Assembly (NCBI RefSeq): GCF_900537115.1
Contig: NZ_UNRG01000011.1
Span: 1-64,000 of the forward strand
Direction of reading: 5' to 3'
Source: Arthrobacter sp. Alg241-R88
GTDB taxonomy: Bacteria; Actinomycetota; Actinomycetes; Actinomycetales; Micrococcaceae
DNA: 64,000 bases
Under the pieces are notes generated by a model, which was not told the origin of the DNA, ran no database searches, and saw only the letters and a list, made by a program, of their open reading frames with translations. The translations under genes were made by a program, and so were the position numbers. The first letter of the stretch is position 1; each line of letters opens with the position of its first letter. Below are positions 25,496-34,949 of the stretch, in pieces.

Positions 25496-28126
25496 ATGGC
25501 GATGCCGTTGAACCAGAGCGTGGCGGATTCCGCGCTACTCACCCGGTCCCTTCCGCTGGGGCTGCTCCGATCCTTTGTCCGGTCCGACGCGGCCGACGAC
25601 GGGCTGACGCCCAGCCTGATGGCCGAACTTAAGGTCCTCGCCCGGGTTCCGGGGCTGCTGGTGGCCTGCAATTATGGCGGAACGCTGTGTGATGCCGAGG
25701 GGATCTCCACCGAAACCCTCCCGCTGGGTAGCGCCGCGATCGCCCTGCGCGCCCTGGCGGCTCTGCCCAACACCCATGCCGCCGTCATCTCCGGCCGCTC
25801 CCTGCGCGACTTGGCCGCCGTGTCCCGCCTGCCCGCGGAGGTTCACCTCATCGGCTCACACGGCGCCGAATCCGACATGGGTTTCGCGCACGTCCAGCCG
25901 CTGGCTACCGAAGCTGCCCTGCAGAAAGTCAGTGCAGCAGTCACTGAGGCGGTGGGCTTCCACAAGGGAGTCTGGATCGAGCGTAAGCCCGTGGCCGTTT
26001 CGATCCACACCCGTCCCGCCGCCGCAGAAGTGGTGGAGGCGGTCACGGAAACTGCCCGGGAGATTGCCCGTGAGCACGGCCTGTTCTTCATCGTGGACGG
26101 GTCGGTCCTGGACCTCTCCGTCGTGGAACCTTCCAAGGCCGAGGCGCTGGAAAATCTCCGCTCGCGGCTTGGCGCCAGTGCTGCCATGTACGCCGGGGAC
26201 GCGTACAGCGATGAGCTTGCCATCGCCACACTGCGGGGGCCGGACATGGGCCTGCGGGTAGGGCCGGGGGAGACAGGCGCTTCACACCGGCTGCGCGACC
26301 CGGAGGGCTTTGCCCGCGTGCTTGCCATCCTGTTTGAACTGCGCCGGGCGTGGCTGTTCGGCGAGGACGCCGTGGGGCTTGAGCGGCATTCGATGATCGG
26401 GAACGGATCGTCCACAGCCCTCGTCACCCCTGACGCCCGGATCTGCTGGATGAGCCATCCGCTCCCCGACTCCGGATCGCTCTTTGCCCACATCCTTGGC
26501 GGCGACGCGGCCGGGCACTTTTCTGTTGAGCCCGTCAAGGCCTCCCAGGTGCTGGGCCAGCGTTACGTGGACAGCACCATGATCGTGGAAACCCGCTGGG
26601 CCGACGTCACGGTCACGGATTACCTGGAACCGGCCCCCGAGGGCATCACCAGCCTTGTCCGCGTGCTCTCAGGAAGCGGTGCGGCGAGGATCGTGTTTGC
26701 GCCCCGCCCCGACTACGCCAACGCTCCCTTCAGCATGGAGGCGCGCGGCGACGGGCTGCACGTGGTGGGGACCTCTGACCCGATTATTCTCTTCGCTCCG
26801 GGCGTGACGTTTGCCATTGCCTCGGATGGGCGGCATGGCACGGCGACAGCCGCCGTCAACCTGCAGGACGGCCCAGTAGTGCTCAACCTGAGGTGCGGCG
26901 ATACGGAGTATCAACCTGTGGACCCCGGCGGCGAAACCGAGCGGCGGGCCGGCGTGGCGCTCCACTCTCGCAGCTGGGTGCAGCGCCTGGACCTGCCCAC
27001 CGTCAAGCCATCCCTGGTGCGCCGGTCCGCCCTGGTCCTCCGCGCACTGGTCCACGAGCCCACAGGCGCGGTGCTGGCCGCGCCCACCACATCGTTGCCG
27101 GAAGGCATTGGCGGCACCCGCAACTGGGACTACCGGTACTGCTGGCTGCGGGACGGCTCCATGACGGTCAACGCGCTGGTGGATCTTGGCTCCACACAGG
27201 AAGCAGTGGGTTTCCTAAACTGGCTCGGGCGGATCCTGGAGCACGCCCCCGGCCCGGAGTGGCTGCATCCCCTCTACTCGGTCACCGGCGCGCCGCTCTC
27301 AACAGAGGCGGTGATCGACAGCCTCCCTGGCTATGCCGGCTCCCGGCCTGTCCGGATCGGCAATGCCGCCGACCATCAGGTCCAGCTGGACGTCTTCGGT
27401 CCCATCGCGGAACTTATCCACGCTCTCAGCGAGAGGGAAGCGGCCCTGACTGACGGCCGCTGGGAACTGATGGTCCAGATGGCCTCGGCAGTGCTGGCGC
27501 GCTGGCGGGAACCGGACCACGGCATCTGGGAAGCCCGGCGGGCTCCCCGGCACCACGTGTTCACCAAAGTGATGTGCTGGGTGACCCTTGACCGGGCCCT
27601 TCGGACCGCGGCCCGGCACGGACGCGCATTCGAACCGGTATGGGAAGCCACGGCCACGGCCATCCGGGAAGAGGTGCTGACGGAAGGCTGGGACGAGTCC
27701 GCATCCTCCTACACGGTGGCTTACGACAGCCCGGACCTGGATGCGGCCGTCCTGCACATCGGCCTCTCAGGCCTGCTCGACGTCACGGACCAGCGCTTCC
27801 TGGATACCGTTACGGCCGTGGAACGGGAGCTGCGGGTGGGCCCCACCGTGTTCCGGTACAGGTACGACGACGGCCTGCCGGGTTTGGAGGGCGGGTTCCA
27901 CATCTGCACCACCTGGCTGATCGAGGCGTACGTCGCGGTGGGAAGGATCGAGGAGGCCTGGGACCTGTTCGACCAGTTGGTGAACCTCTTCGGCCCCACG
28001 GGCCTGCTGCCGGAGGAATACGACCCCGGCACGGAAACCCACTTAGGGAACCACCCGCAGGCATACTCGCACCTGGGTTTCATCCGCTGTGCCCGGCTCC
28101 TGGACGGGCACCAGCACAGAAGGTAG
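25496..28126 (+). CDS. GH15 trehalase/glucoamylase with degenerate trehalose-phosphatase domain
   Basis: This 876-residue two-domain protein has a HAD-fold trehalose-6-phosphate-phosphatase-like module at residues of about 45-290. Motif I reads N59-Y-G-G-T-L instead of the required DxDGT, and the motif IV region reads GDAYSDE instead of GDDxTDE, so phosphatase activity is unlikely. Residues of about 300-870 are a glycoside hydrolase family 15 catalytic unit: GGTRNWDYRYCWLRDGSMT, GLPGLEGGFHICTTWLIEA and GLLPEEYDPGTETHLGNHPQAYSHLG with its acidic residues intact. GH15 members of this kind hydrolyse trehalose or alpha-glucans. I set the start at ATG 25496, which has AAGGGG before it; the open frame extends to 25388. 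Confidence 0.9.
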   Translation: MAMPLNQSVADSALLTRSLPLGLLRSFVRSDAADDGLTPSLMAELKVLARVPGLLVACNYGGTLCDAEGISTETLPLGSAAIALRALAALPNTHAAVISGRSLRDLAAVSRLPAEVHLIGSHGAESDMGFAHVQPLATEAALQKVSAAVTEAVGFHKGVWIERKPVAVSIHTRPAAAEVVEAVTETAREIAREHGLFFIVDGSVLDLSVVEPSKAEALENLRSRLGASAAMYAGDAYSDELAIATLRGPDMGLRVGPGETGASHRLRDPEGFARVLAILFELRRAWLFGEDAVGLERHSMIGNGSSTALVTPDARICWMSHPLPDSGSLFAHILGGDAAGHFSVEPVKASQVLGQRYVDSTMIVETRWADVTVTDYLEPAPEGITSLVRVLSGSGAARIVFAPRPDYANAPFSMEARGDGLHVVGTSDPIILFAPGVTFAIASDGRHGTATAAVNLQDGPVVLNLRCGDTEYQPVDPGGETERRAGVALHSRSWVQRLDLPTVKPSLVRRSALVLRALVHEPTGAVLAAPTTSLPEGIGGTRNWDYRYCWLRDGSMTVNALVDLGSTQEAVGFLNWLGRILEHAPGPEWLHPLYSVTGAPLSTEAVIDSLPGYAGSRPVRIGNAADHQVQLDVFGPIAELIHALSEREAALTDGRWELMVQMASAVLARWREPDHGIWEARRAPRHHVFTKVMCWVTLDRALRTAARHGRAFEPVWEATATAIREEVLTEGWDESASSYTVAYDSPDLDAAVLHIGLSGLLDVTDQRFLDTVTAVERELRVGPTVFRYRYDDGLPGLEGGFHICTTWLIEAYVAVGRIEEAWDLFDQLVNLFGPTGLLPEEYDPGTETHLGNHPQAYSHLGFIRCARLLDGHQHRR

Positions 28127-28196
28127 TCGCCGTTCCGCTTCGGTCCCTAGAGTGGAGATAACAGGGAAAACGGAAACAGGGACCGAAACGAGACAT

Positions 28197-29678
28197 ATGA
28201 CTACGCGAGCCCAAGGAGTGGGGTTCCGTTCAGAGCGGGGCCCCATTCTTATGGCACTGATGCTGGCCACCGGGCTGGTGGCCATCGATTCCACCATCGT
28301 TGCCACCGCAGTCCCTTCGATTGTTCGCGACGTGGGCGGCTTCGAATCCTTCCCCTGGCTCTTTTCTGCGTACCTGCTGGCCCAGGCCGTCTCGGTGCCC
28401 ATCTACGGAAAGCTTTCGGACATGGTTGGCCGCAAGCCGATCATCATGGCAGGCATCGGGCTGTTCCTGCTCGGTTCAATCCTCTGCGGGATCGCCTGGA
28501 GCATGCCCGCCCTGATTGCTTTCCGGGCGCTGCAAGGCCTCGGGGCGGGGGCCGTGCTGCCGGTGTCCATCACCATCGCCGGCGACATCTACTCAGTTGA
28601 GGAGCGGGCCAAGGTCCAGGGCTACCTGGCCAGTGTGTGGGCGGTCTCCTCAGTGGTGGGTCCCAGTTTGGGCGGCATCTTCTCCTCACTGGGGATCTGG
28701 CGCGGCATCTTCCTGGTCAACGTTCCGCTGTGCCTGCTGGCAGGGTGGATGCTGCTCCGGACCCTGCACGAAAACGTCGAGCGCGCCAAGCACCGCGTGG
28801 ACTACGCCGGCGCTGCACTCCTGGCAGGCTCGCTCACCCTCCTGATCCTTGGCGCCCTCCAGGGCAGACAGGCGTGGGAGTGGAACTCGCCGGTTGGTAT
28901 CGGCGTCTTCGCCGTGGGGGCCGTCCTCCTGGTCCTGTTCCTCCTGGTGGAGCGGCGGGCCGCGGAGCCGGTCCTGCCCACCTGGGTGGTGTCGCGGCGC
29001 CTGCTCGGTACCACTGCCCTGGTGTCCTTCGGTGTCGGCGCAGTCCTGATCGGACTGACCTCGTATGTGCCCACGTTCCTCGAAGGAGCCCTGTCCACCT
29101 CGCCGTTGATTGCCGGCCTGGCGCTCGCGGCGCTGACCCTCGGCTGGCCGATCAGCGCCTCGCAGGCGGGGCGGCTCTACCTGCGGATCGGGTTCAAAGC
29201 CACAGCCCTGATCGGAATTGCCGTCACAGTGACGGGTCTTATCGTCCTTGCCCTGACTTCGGCTACTCCCAACGTGGTGCTGATTGCCACCAGCTGCTTC
29301 GTCGTCGGACTCGGCTTGGGCTTGGTGGCCACCCCGACCCTTATCGCTGCCCAATCCAGCGTGGAATGGAACGAGCGCGGCGTCGTGACGAGCACCAACA
29401 TGTTCGCCCGGTCCATTGGCAGCGCCCTCGGCGTGGCCGTGTTCGGCGCCATCGCGAACTCGGTGTACGCAACCACGGCAGGAGGCAGCGGTGAGGCGCC
29501 CGCCGTCGTCGCCGCTTCAGGCGCCGTCTTCCTGGCGGCGCTGGCCGCAGGCCTCCTCACTGTGGCGGCGGTGCTGGCAATGCCCGCGGTCAAGGCGAAC
29601 GCGGGAAAGCCGGCCGCGGGAAAGCAGGCCGACGCCGAGCCGGTCGCCAGCGTGGTGGAAGACGGCAAGGAGCGCTAA
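28197..29678 (+). CDS. MFS transporter, DHA2 (EmrB/QacA) family
   Basis: This 493-residue drug/H+ antiporter has 14 predicted membrane segments. Landmarks are the motif-D1-like ATGLVAIDSTIVATAVPSIV in helix 1, GKLSDMVGRKPIIM (motif A) and the ALQGLGAGAVLPVSI stretch of helix 5. I chose the start at 28197; the longer frame back to 28089 overlaps the GH15 gene and is not family-like. It ends 3 bases from the convergent sarcosine-oxidase-like gene. The substrate is unknown; efflux of toxic organics is the family role. Confidence 0.93.
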   Translation: MTTRAQGVGFRSERGPILMALMLATGLVAIDSTIVATAVPSIVRDVGGFESFPWLFSAYLLAQAVSVPIYGKLSDMVGRKPIIMAGIGLFLLGSILCGIAWSMPALIAFRALQGLGAGAVLPVSITIAGDIYSVEERAKVQGYLASVWAVSSVVGPSLGGIFSSLGIWRGIFLVNVPLCLLAGWMLLRTLHENVERAKHRVDYAGAALLAGSLTLLILGALQGRQAWEWNSPVGIGVFAVGAVLLVLFLLVERRAAEPVLPTWVVSRRLLGTTALVSFGVGAVLIGLTSYVPTFLEGALSTSPLIAGLALAALTLGWPISASQAGRLYLRIGFKATALIGIAVTVTGLIVLALTSATPNVVLIATSCFVVGLGLGLVATPTLIAAQSSVEWNERGVVTSTNMFARSIGSALGVAVFGAIANSVYATTAGGSGEAPAVVAASGAVFLAALAAGLLTVAAVLAMPAVKANAGKPAAGKQADAEPVASVVEDGKER

Positions 29679-29681
29679 AGG

Positions 29682-30815
29682 CTAGCGTGATGCGCGGAAG
29701 ATCTCCGGCGCCGGCCGAGTGCCGGTGGCGAGGTCGGCAAGGATGCGGCCAACAACGGGAGTGAACTTAAACCCGTGCCCGGAGAATCCTGCACCGATGA
29801 CCACAGGGCCAATCCGGTCCAGGATGAAGTCCTCATCGGGGGTGGTGGTGTACGTGCAGCTGATGGCCTCGAATGAATCGGCGTCCACGCCGGGCAGCCA
29901 CGCCCGGGCGTAATCCTGCAGGGCGGCGAGCTGCACGGGTTCCGGCTGGAAGGACCGCCGGTCCGGGTCCACTACCGGGCCCACGCCGTGCCACCCGGCC
30001 TTGACCCCCTCACCTGGAGTCTGCATCCCATAGACGGGGGAGTACCAGCCTTTGTACTCCGCGCCCGTGCCTGGCATGTGGTTGAACCCGGGCCATCGGG
30101 CGCCCTCATCCGCCACGCGGAAGTGCGCCGGCTGCTCCTGGGTGACCCGCAGCGTCGGAATCCGCAGTTGGGTACTTCCCCAGGCGCCAGCCAGGAGCTT
30201 TTCGGTCCAGCCGCCGGCGGTGACCACAACCTGGGCGGCGTTGACCACTTCGGTGCCCGAGCCGGACTCCAAGGTGAGCCGGACGCCGTCGTCCATCACT
30301 TTCAGCTCCACCACTTTGGTGTGGTACCGCATCTCCGCGCCGCGGGCCACCGCGAGCCGCTGGAAGGCGGGCAGGGCCGCCTCCGGGTTGAGCTGGCCGC
30401 CGTCGGGCATATGGAGTACCTGCTGGTCGAAACGGATGCCGCGCCAGCGCTCGCCGGCCACCGCCGGGGACAGGAACTCGGCGCGGATGCCGGCCTGGTT
30501 CAGGGCATTGGCGACGTCCGGAAGCCGGGGATCGGGGCCGTGGTTGACGATTCCCGTTCGGGCCAGCAGCTTTTCGCCGCTGTCCTGCTCGAGTTCGTCC
30601 CACAGGCTCAAGCCTTCGGCCAGCATGGCCACGTATTCCGGCCGGTGGTAGCCGGGGTTCAGGTTGCGCGTGGCCCCGTGCGAGGCGCCGATCTTGTGTC
30701 CCGGCCCGAACTGCTCCACCAGCGTTACCTGGCGGCCGCGGCGGGACAACGCCCATGCCGCAGCCGAACCCATGGCTCCGCCGCCGATCACCACGGTGTC
30801 CAGCATCTTCTCCAT
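29682..30815 (-). CDS. solA: Monomeric sarcosine oxidase / N-methyltryptophan oxidase family
   Basis: This 377-residue FAD-dependent amine oxidase has the dinucleotide site VVIGGGAMGSAAAWALSRRG near the N-terminus, then GASHGATRNLNPGYH. The segment AISCTYTTTPDEDFILDRIG carries a cysteine at about residue 320, equivalent to the cysteine that binds FAD covalently in monomeric sarcosine oxidase. It oxidatively demethylates a secondary amine such as sarcosine or N-methyltryptophan, releasing formaldehyde and H2O2; which amine is not decidable. I prefer the ATG at 30815 over the TTG three bases earlier. It follows the AEC transporter by 10 bases, so the transporter may import its substrate. Confidence 0.9.
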   Translation of the reverse strand: MEKMLDTVVIGGGAMGSAAAWALSRRGRQVTLVEQFGPGHKIGASHGATRNLNPGYHRPEYVAMLAEGLSLWDELEQDSGEKLLARTGIVNHGPDPRLPDVANALNQAGIRAEFLSPAVAGERWRGIRFDQQVLHMPDGGQLNPEAALPAFQRLAVARGAEMRYHTKVVELKVMDDGVRLTLESGSGTEVVNAAQVVVTAGGWTEKLLAGAWGSTQLRIPTLRVTQEQPAHFRVADEGARWPGFNHMPGTGAEYKGWYSPVYGMQTPGEGVKAGWHGVGPVVDPDRRSFQPEPVQLAALQDYARAWLPGVDADSFEAISCTYTTTPDEDFILDRIGPVVIGAGFSGHGFKFTPVVGRILADLATGTRPAPEIFRASR

Positions 30816-30825
30816 CAAACTCCCA

Positions 30826-31752
30826 TCACGTCAGCAGCAGCGCTACGCCAATCATCGCCGGGACGGCCACCACGGTAGTAATCAGCACCGTGTCCTTGGC
30901 CACGGTGAGGCCCGTCTTGTAACGGCTGGCGGCCACAAAAACATTCTGCGCGGTGGGCAGTGCCGAGGTGACAACGACGGCAAACAGGATGTGGCCCTCC
31001 AGCCCCAGCGCGAAACGGGCAAAGAGATACGCAAGCGCCGGCTGGACCGCGAGTTTGAAAGCGCTGGCCAGCAAGGTGTCCACCCGGCGGGAGGTGGAGG
31101 CCTGAAGCGGACGGGTGCCGTTCAGGCTCATGCCAAAGGCGATCAGCATGGCCGGGATCGCCGCGCCGCCGATCAGGTGGATGGGCTCCATGACCAGCGG
31201 CGGAACCTGCCAGCCGGTGCCTGCCACCAGCAGGCCAAGGGCGGAGCCGACGATCATGGGGTTCTTCAGAATCATCACTGCAAAGCTCAGGGGCGTGGTG
31301 CGGTGCGAGCTGGTGCTCGAGTCCAGGATCATCAGGAACAGCGGCGTGAAAAAGGCCAGTTGAAAGATCAGCAGCGGCGCCACGTAGCTCGCATCGCCCA
31401 GGACGTAGACCGCGATGGGGATGCCCAGGTTGGCGGAGTTCACCAAGGATGCCGCCATCGAGGACATCAGGGACTCGGGAAGCGAGCGTTTAAGCCAGAA
31501 CTTGGCGATGACAAAGAAGATGGCTGCCGTGGCGATGGCCGACACGGCGGCGACCAGCAGGGGCGCCGCAAAAACCTCGGCGAGTGGCGCCTTGCTCAGA
31601 GTTTCGAACAACAGCGCCGGGCTGGCCACAAAGAAGGTGAGGGAACTGAGGACCTGGCGTGCGTTGTCACCCAGTACCTTCTGCCGGCCCACGAACCAGC
31701 CCACCAGGATGATGCACCAGACCACAAAGAAGCCGGCGAGTACACCTAGCAA
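30826..31752 (-). CDS. AEC family (auxin-efflux-carrier-like) transporter
   Basis: This 308-residue membrane protein of the AEC/BASS superfamily has about ten hydrophobic segments. It starts LGVLAGFFVVWCIILVGWFV and has the conserved second half IHLIGGAAIPAMLIAFGMSLNG, split across a helix break, and TSALPTAQNVFVAASRY. The start is a TTG at 31752, supported by the family-like N-terminus beginning there. It is cotranscribed with the sarcosine-oxidase-like gene and possibly with panD upstream (82-base gap). AEC members export or import organic acids and amines; direction cannot be read from sequence. Confidence 0.9.
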   Translation of the reverse strand: MLGVLAGFFVVWCIILVGWFVGRQKVLGDNARQVLSSLTFFVASPALLFETLSKAPLAEVFAAPLLVAAVSAIATAAIFFVIAKFWLKRSLPESLMSSMAASLVNSANLGIPIAVYVLGDASYVAPLLIFQLAFFTPLFLMILDSSTSSHRTTPLSFAVMILKNPMIVGSALGLLVAGTGWQVPPLVMEPIHLIGGAAIPAMLIAFGMSLNGTRPLQASTSRRVDTLLASAFKLAVQPALAYLFARFALGLEGHILFAVVVTSALPTAQNVFVAASRYKTGLTVAKDTVLITTVVAVPAMIGVALLLT

Positions 31753-31834
31753 GGGCTAACCCGCTGGGAGGTGAACCGCTGGGACTTAAACCGCAGGGCG
31801 CGGCGGTGGAGGGTACTGGGACACACGCTCCGGT

Positions 31835-32260
31835 TTAGAGGGAAGCGTTGTTAAGGGCAAAAGGGGGGCGGAGCAGCCCTGGCGTCAGTCCCTCGGCGGG
31901 GTCGTTGCCCAGCTGGACAACGCGGTTGTTCTCGTCCACGTGGACCACCTTTGGCTCGTAGGCCTTCGCCTCTTCGGTGGTCATCTGCGCGTAGGTAATC
32001 AGAATGACAATGTCGTTTTCCTGCATCAGGTGGGCCGCAGCGCCGTTGATGCCGATGACGCCGGAGCCGCGCTCGCCGGCAATCGTGTACGTCTCCAGCC
32101 GGGCGCCGTTGGTCACGTCCACGATGGACACCAGCTCGCCGGGAAGAATGTCGGCAGCATCCAGGAGGTCCAGGTCAACGGTGACCGACCCTACGTAGTG
32201 CAGGTCGGCGTGCGTGACGGTGGCCCGGTGGATTTTGGACTTGAACATTGTTCGATTCAT
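31835..32260 (-). CDS. panD: Aspartate 1-decarboxylase
   Basis: This 141-residue pyruvoyl enzyme makes beta-alanine from L-aspartate for pantothenate and CoA synthesis. The self-cleavage site Gly24-Ser25 (HYVGSVTVD) creates the pyruvoyl group. RTMFKSKIHRATVTHADL, GERGSGVIGINGAAAHL and DIVILITYAQM are family hallmarks. Length is normal with a short C-terminal tail. No other pan gene is nearby. It precedes the AEC transporter and amine oxidase on the same strand, but the link may be only positional. Confidence 0.96.
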   Translation of the reverse strand: MNRTMFKSKIHRATVTHADLHYVGSVTVDLDLLDAADILPGELVSIVDVTNGARLETYTIAGERGSGVIGINGAAAHLMQENDIVILITYAQMTTEEAKAYEPKVVHVDENNRVVQLGNDPAEGLTPGLLRPPFALNNASL

Positions 32261-32363
32261 AACGGCATCAGTCTAGCGCCGGGGGCCATCCTGCGCAGTG
32301 ACGCAGGGAACACTGCAGCAGGAAGCCCCAACCCCGCGAAGTGAAGGGCCCGACGGCGGCCGG

Positions 32364-33278
32364 TCACCCGGCGTCGTCCGTTGCCACCGCCGCGGCGGCA
32401 GCGGCCAGCGTTTCCCGTGCTGCCAGGATGGCGGGCCGCTGGGCGCTGGAACGGCGCACTGACGTGAACACAGTCCGGTGCGGTTTGCCCGGCAGCTCCA
32501 GCAGTTGGGCAGTGGTGCCGCGGCCTGTCCAGACCAGGTCCGGCATCAGGGCTACGGCGTTGCCGGACTCGATCAGCCGGATCTGCGCCTGCAGGTCGGC
32601 GGTTTCAAAGCGCACGTCCGGTTCAAAGCCGGCGCTCCGGCAGGCCTGCTCCGCCCAATGCCGCGATGCTGCTCCCCGCGGCTCCATGACCCAGGCGAGT
32701 TCCGCTGTGTCCGCCAACGAGCTGATGGCGGGCCCGCCGTCGGACGTCGGTGGAACTGCCAGCCTGATGGCATCGGTGGTCAGCCGGACGCGGTCCAGCT
32801 CGGGGTAACGCGGGGCTGCGTGCCCCGGGTACTGTTCGGCGATGACAAGGTCGAAGTCCCGCGCCCAGGTCTCGTGCAGCGCGGTTTCCGGCTCACGCTG
32901 GATCATCTCGATGCGGACCTCCGGGTACGCCTTGGCCATCCTCGTCAGCGTTTCCGGCATCAGTGCAAGGGCCGCGGACTGGAAGACCGCGATCCGGACG
33001 GTCCCCGTGACAGTGGTCAGGGAAGCCGCGAGATCGGCCTCCGCCTGTTCCATGGTCTGCAGCAGGCTCGCCGTGTGCGCCACCAGCACTTCGGCCTGCG
33101 GCGTGAGCTGCACGCGCCGGCCGGTCTTGCGAAGCAGCTCCACGCCTACTTCCTTCTCCAGCAGGGCAAGCTGCTGCGATACCGACGACGGGCTGTACTG
33201 CAGTGCCTCCGCCACCTCCGCGAGGGTTCCCCGGATGCTTAATTCCCGGAGCAGCCGGAGCCTGCGGAGATCAAGCAT
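32364..33278 (-). CDS. LysR family regulator, likely of the permease-putA regulon
   Basis: This 304-residue LysR-type regulator has its winged helix-turn-helix at residues 1-62 (LRRLRLLRELSIRGTLAEVA, then SPSSVSQQLALLEKEVGVEL). The effector domain follows (GTVRIAVFQSAALALMPETL). It is divergent from an APC permease. An element in the shared region at 33298-33360 recurs at the same internal spacing before putA at 35133-35195, so this protein is the obvious candidate to control both, perhaps in response to proline or a related amino acid. The family identity is clear; the target assignment is inferred from site position. Confidence 0.92.
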   Translation of the reverse strand: MLDLRRLRLLRELSIRGTLAEVAEALQYSPSSVSQQLALLEKEVGVELLRKTGRRVQLTPQAEVLVAHTASLLQTMEQAEADLAASLTTVTGTVRIAVFQSAALALMPETLTRMAKAYPEVRIEMIQREPETALHETWARDFDLVIAEQYPGHAAPRYPELDRVRLTTDAIRLAVPPTSDGGPAISSLADTAELAWVMEPRGAASRHWAEQACRSAGFEPDVRFETADLQAQIRLIESGNAVALMPDLVWTGRGTTAQLLELPGKPHRTVFTSVRRSSAQRPAILAARETLAAAAAAVATDDAG

Positions 33279-33297
33279 GGGGAATTCCTAACTGAAA

Positions 33298-33360
33298 CTA
33301 ACGAATATAGGTTAGAAGTAGTCACTTTATCTAATGCAAGCAGGCTTGCATACTGTTGGG
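33298..33360 (+). promoter_or_regulatory. Permease promoter with inverted-repeat operator (copy 1)
   Basis: An inverted repeat CTAAC-N8-GTTAG (33298-33315) is followed by CTTTATCT at 33325 and CATACTG at 33349. TTTATC and CATACT are 17 bases apart and would serve as -35 and -10, which places the inverted repeat just upstream, as LysR activators prefer. A perfect 8-bp palindrome ATGCAAGC/GCTTGCAT lies at 33334-33351. The 63 bases match 35133-35195 at 41 positions without gaps. Confidence 0.7.
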
Positions 33361-33430
33361 ACCGAGTTACCCCCGTCACAGCGCCTAACGGCGTGCCGCG
33401 GCGGGGTCGCACCCCAAGCAGGAGTTCCTG

Positions 33431-34894
33431 ATGAGCACTAGAGATATGAGCCAGTCGATCATGAGGCGCAAGCCCATCGACGACATTGAGGAAGAAAACA
33501 AACACAGTGGCCTCTTTAAGTCACTCGGGCTGTGGCAGCTTACGGCGATCGGCGTAGGCGGCATCATCGGCGTCGGCATCTTCTCCCTTGCGGGACTGGT
33601 GGCAGCAGGAAGCGAAAGCGCACCCGGGGTGGGGCCCGCGGTGTTGATTTCCTTCCTGGTTGCCGGCCTTGCTTCGGCGGCCGCGGCGCTGTCCTACGCA
33701 GAGTTCGCGGGCATGATTCCCCGCGCCGGCTCGGCGTACACCTATGGATATGTGGCGCTGGGCGAGATCATTGGCTGGTTCATCGGCTGGGACCTGCTGC
33801 TCGAATACATTGCCATCGTGGCCGTGGTGGCCATCGGCATTTCCGGTTACTTCGACGCTTTCCTCTCCGGTATCGGCATCAATATGCCCATCTGGATGAC
33901 GTCCACGGCTGACGAGGGCCGGGGCGGAATCGTGAACATCCCGGCCATCGTAGTGTGCCTCATCGTGACCTGGATCCTCTCCCGTGGCACCAAGGCGTTT
34001 GGCCGGTTCGAGCTCGTGGCAGTGGCCATCAAGGTCATCCTGATCCTCTTCATCATTGGACTGGGCGTCTTCTACATCGACACCAACAACTACAACCCGT
34101 TTATGCCCAGCGGTTTCGGCCCCGTCCTTGCGGGTGCAGCCACCGTCTTCTTCGCCGTGTTCGGCTACGACGCCATGAGCACCGCGGCCGAAGAGGCCAA
34201 AGACGGCAAGAAGCACATGCCCAAGGCCATTATCCTTTCGCTGATCATTGCGATGCTCCTGTATGTGGCCGCCACCTTGGTGCTGACCGGCATGCAGAAC
34301 TACAAGGACATCGACCCCACCGCAGGTTTTGCTTCAGCCTTCACCGGTGTGGGCCTGCCGGTCATCGCCACCATCATTTCGGTGTTCGCCGTGTTGTCCA
34401 TCCTCACCGTGATGCTGACCTTCCTCCTGGGCGTCACCCGTGTCTGGTTCTCCATGAGCCGCGACGGCCTGCTGCCCGGCTGGTTCTCCAAGACCGACCG
34501 CCACGGCACCCCGCAGCGCGTTACATGGATCGCCGGCGTGGCGTCCGCCCTGCTGGCCGGCGTGTTCCCCATCAAGGCCGTTGCTGACCTCACGAACATC
34601 GGCATCCTGGCCGCGTTCGTCGTCGTCTGTTTCTCTGTGATCGTGTTCCGCTACAAGAAGCCGGACGCTCCGCGGTCCTTCCGCCTGCCCCTGATGCCGG
34701 TCATCCCGGCCTTCGGTGTGCTGGCCTCGGCGTTCCTGATGTTCCAGCTGCACTGGGAAACCTGGGCCCGCTTCGGCGTCTGGCTTGTTATTGGCCTGGC
34801 CATCTACTTCTTCTATGGCAAGAAGAACTCGCTGATGAACCCGAACAGCCCGCGGCACGACGAGATCGTGGAGATGCACCGGCCTGTCGGCTGA
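33431..34894 (+). CDS. APC family amino acid permease
   Basis: This 487-residue amino acid importer of the APC/CAT (YhdG-like) group has 12 or more membrane helices. Signatures are the helix-1 glycine motif TAIGVGGIIGVGIFSLAG, YAEFAGMIPRAGSAYTYGYV, and FFAVFGYDAMSTAAEEAKDGKKHMP. An AGGAG site lies 7 bases before the ATG. The promoter element it shares with putA suggests the permease takes up an amino acid feeding PutA, most simply proline, but the transport specificity is not readable from residues. The 32-bp repeat array and a hairpin terminator follow it. Confidence 0.93.
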   Translation: MSTRDMSQSIMRRKPIDDIEEENKHSGLFKSLGLWQLTAIGVGGIIGVGIFSLAGLVAAGSESAPGVGPAVLISFLVAGLASAAAALSYAEFAGMIPRAGSAYTYGYVALGEIIGWFIGWDLLLEYIAIVAVVAIGISGYFDAFLSGIGINMPIWMTSTADEGRGGIVNIPAIVVCLIVTWILSRGTKAFGRFELVAVAIKVILILFIIGLGVFYIDTNNYNPFMPSGFGPVLAGAATVFFAVFGYDAMSTAAEEAKDGKKHMPKAIILSLIIAMLLYVAATLVLTGMQNYKDIDPTAGFASAFTGVGLPVIATIISVFAVLSILTVMLTFLLGVTRVWFSMSRDGLLPGWFSKTDRHGTPQRVTWIAGVASALLAGVFPIKAVADLTNIGILAAFVVVCFSVIVFRYKKPDAPRSFRLPLMPVIPAFGVLASAFLMFQLHWETWARFGVWLVIGLAIYFFYGKKNSLMNPNSPRHDEIVEMHRPVG

Positions 34895-34949
34895 CCCCCC
34901 TCCCGCCTCCGCGAACGCCCCATCACCTGCCGCACCAATCCCCGGGACG

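Noticed and set aside
33361..33430. Riboswitch before the APC permease
   Set aside because: Only GC-rich sequence with no recognisable aptamer core; the shared promoter element explains regulation better.
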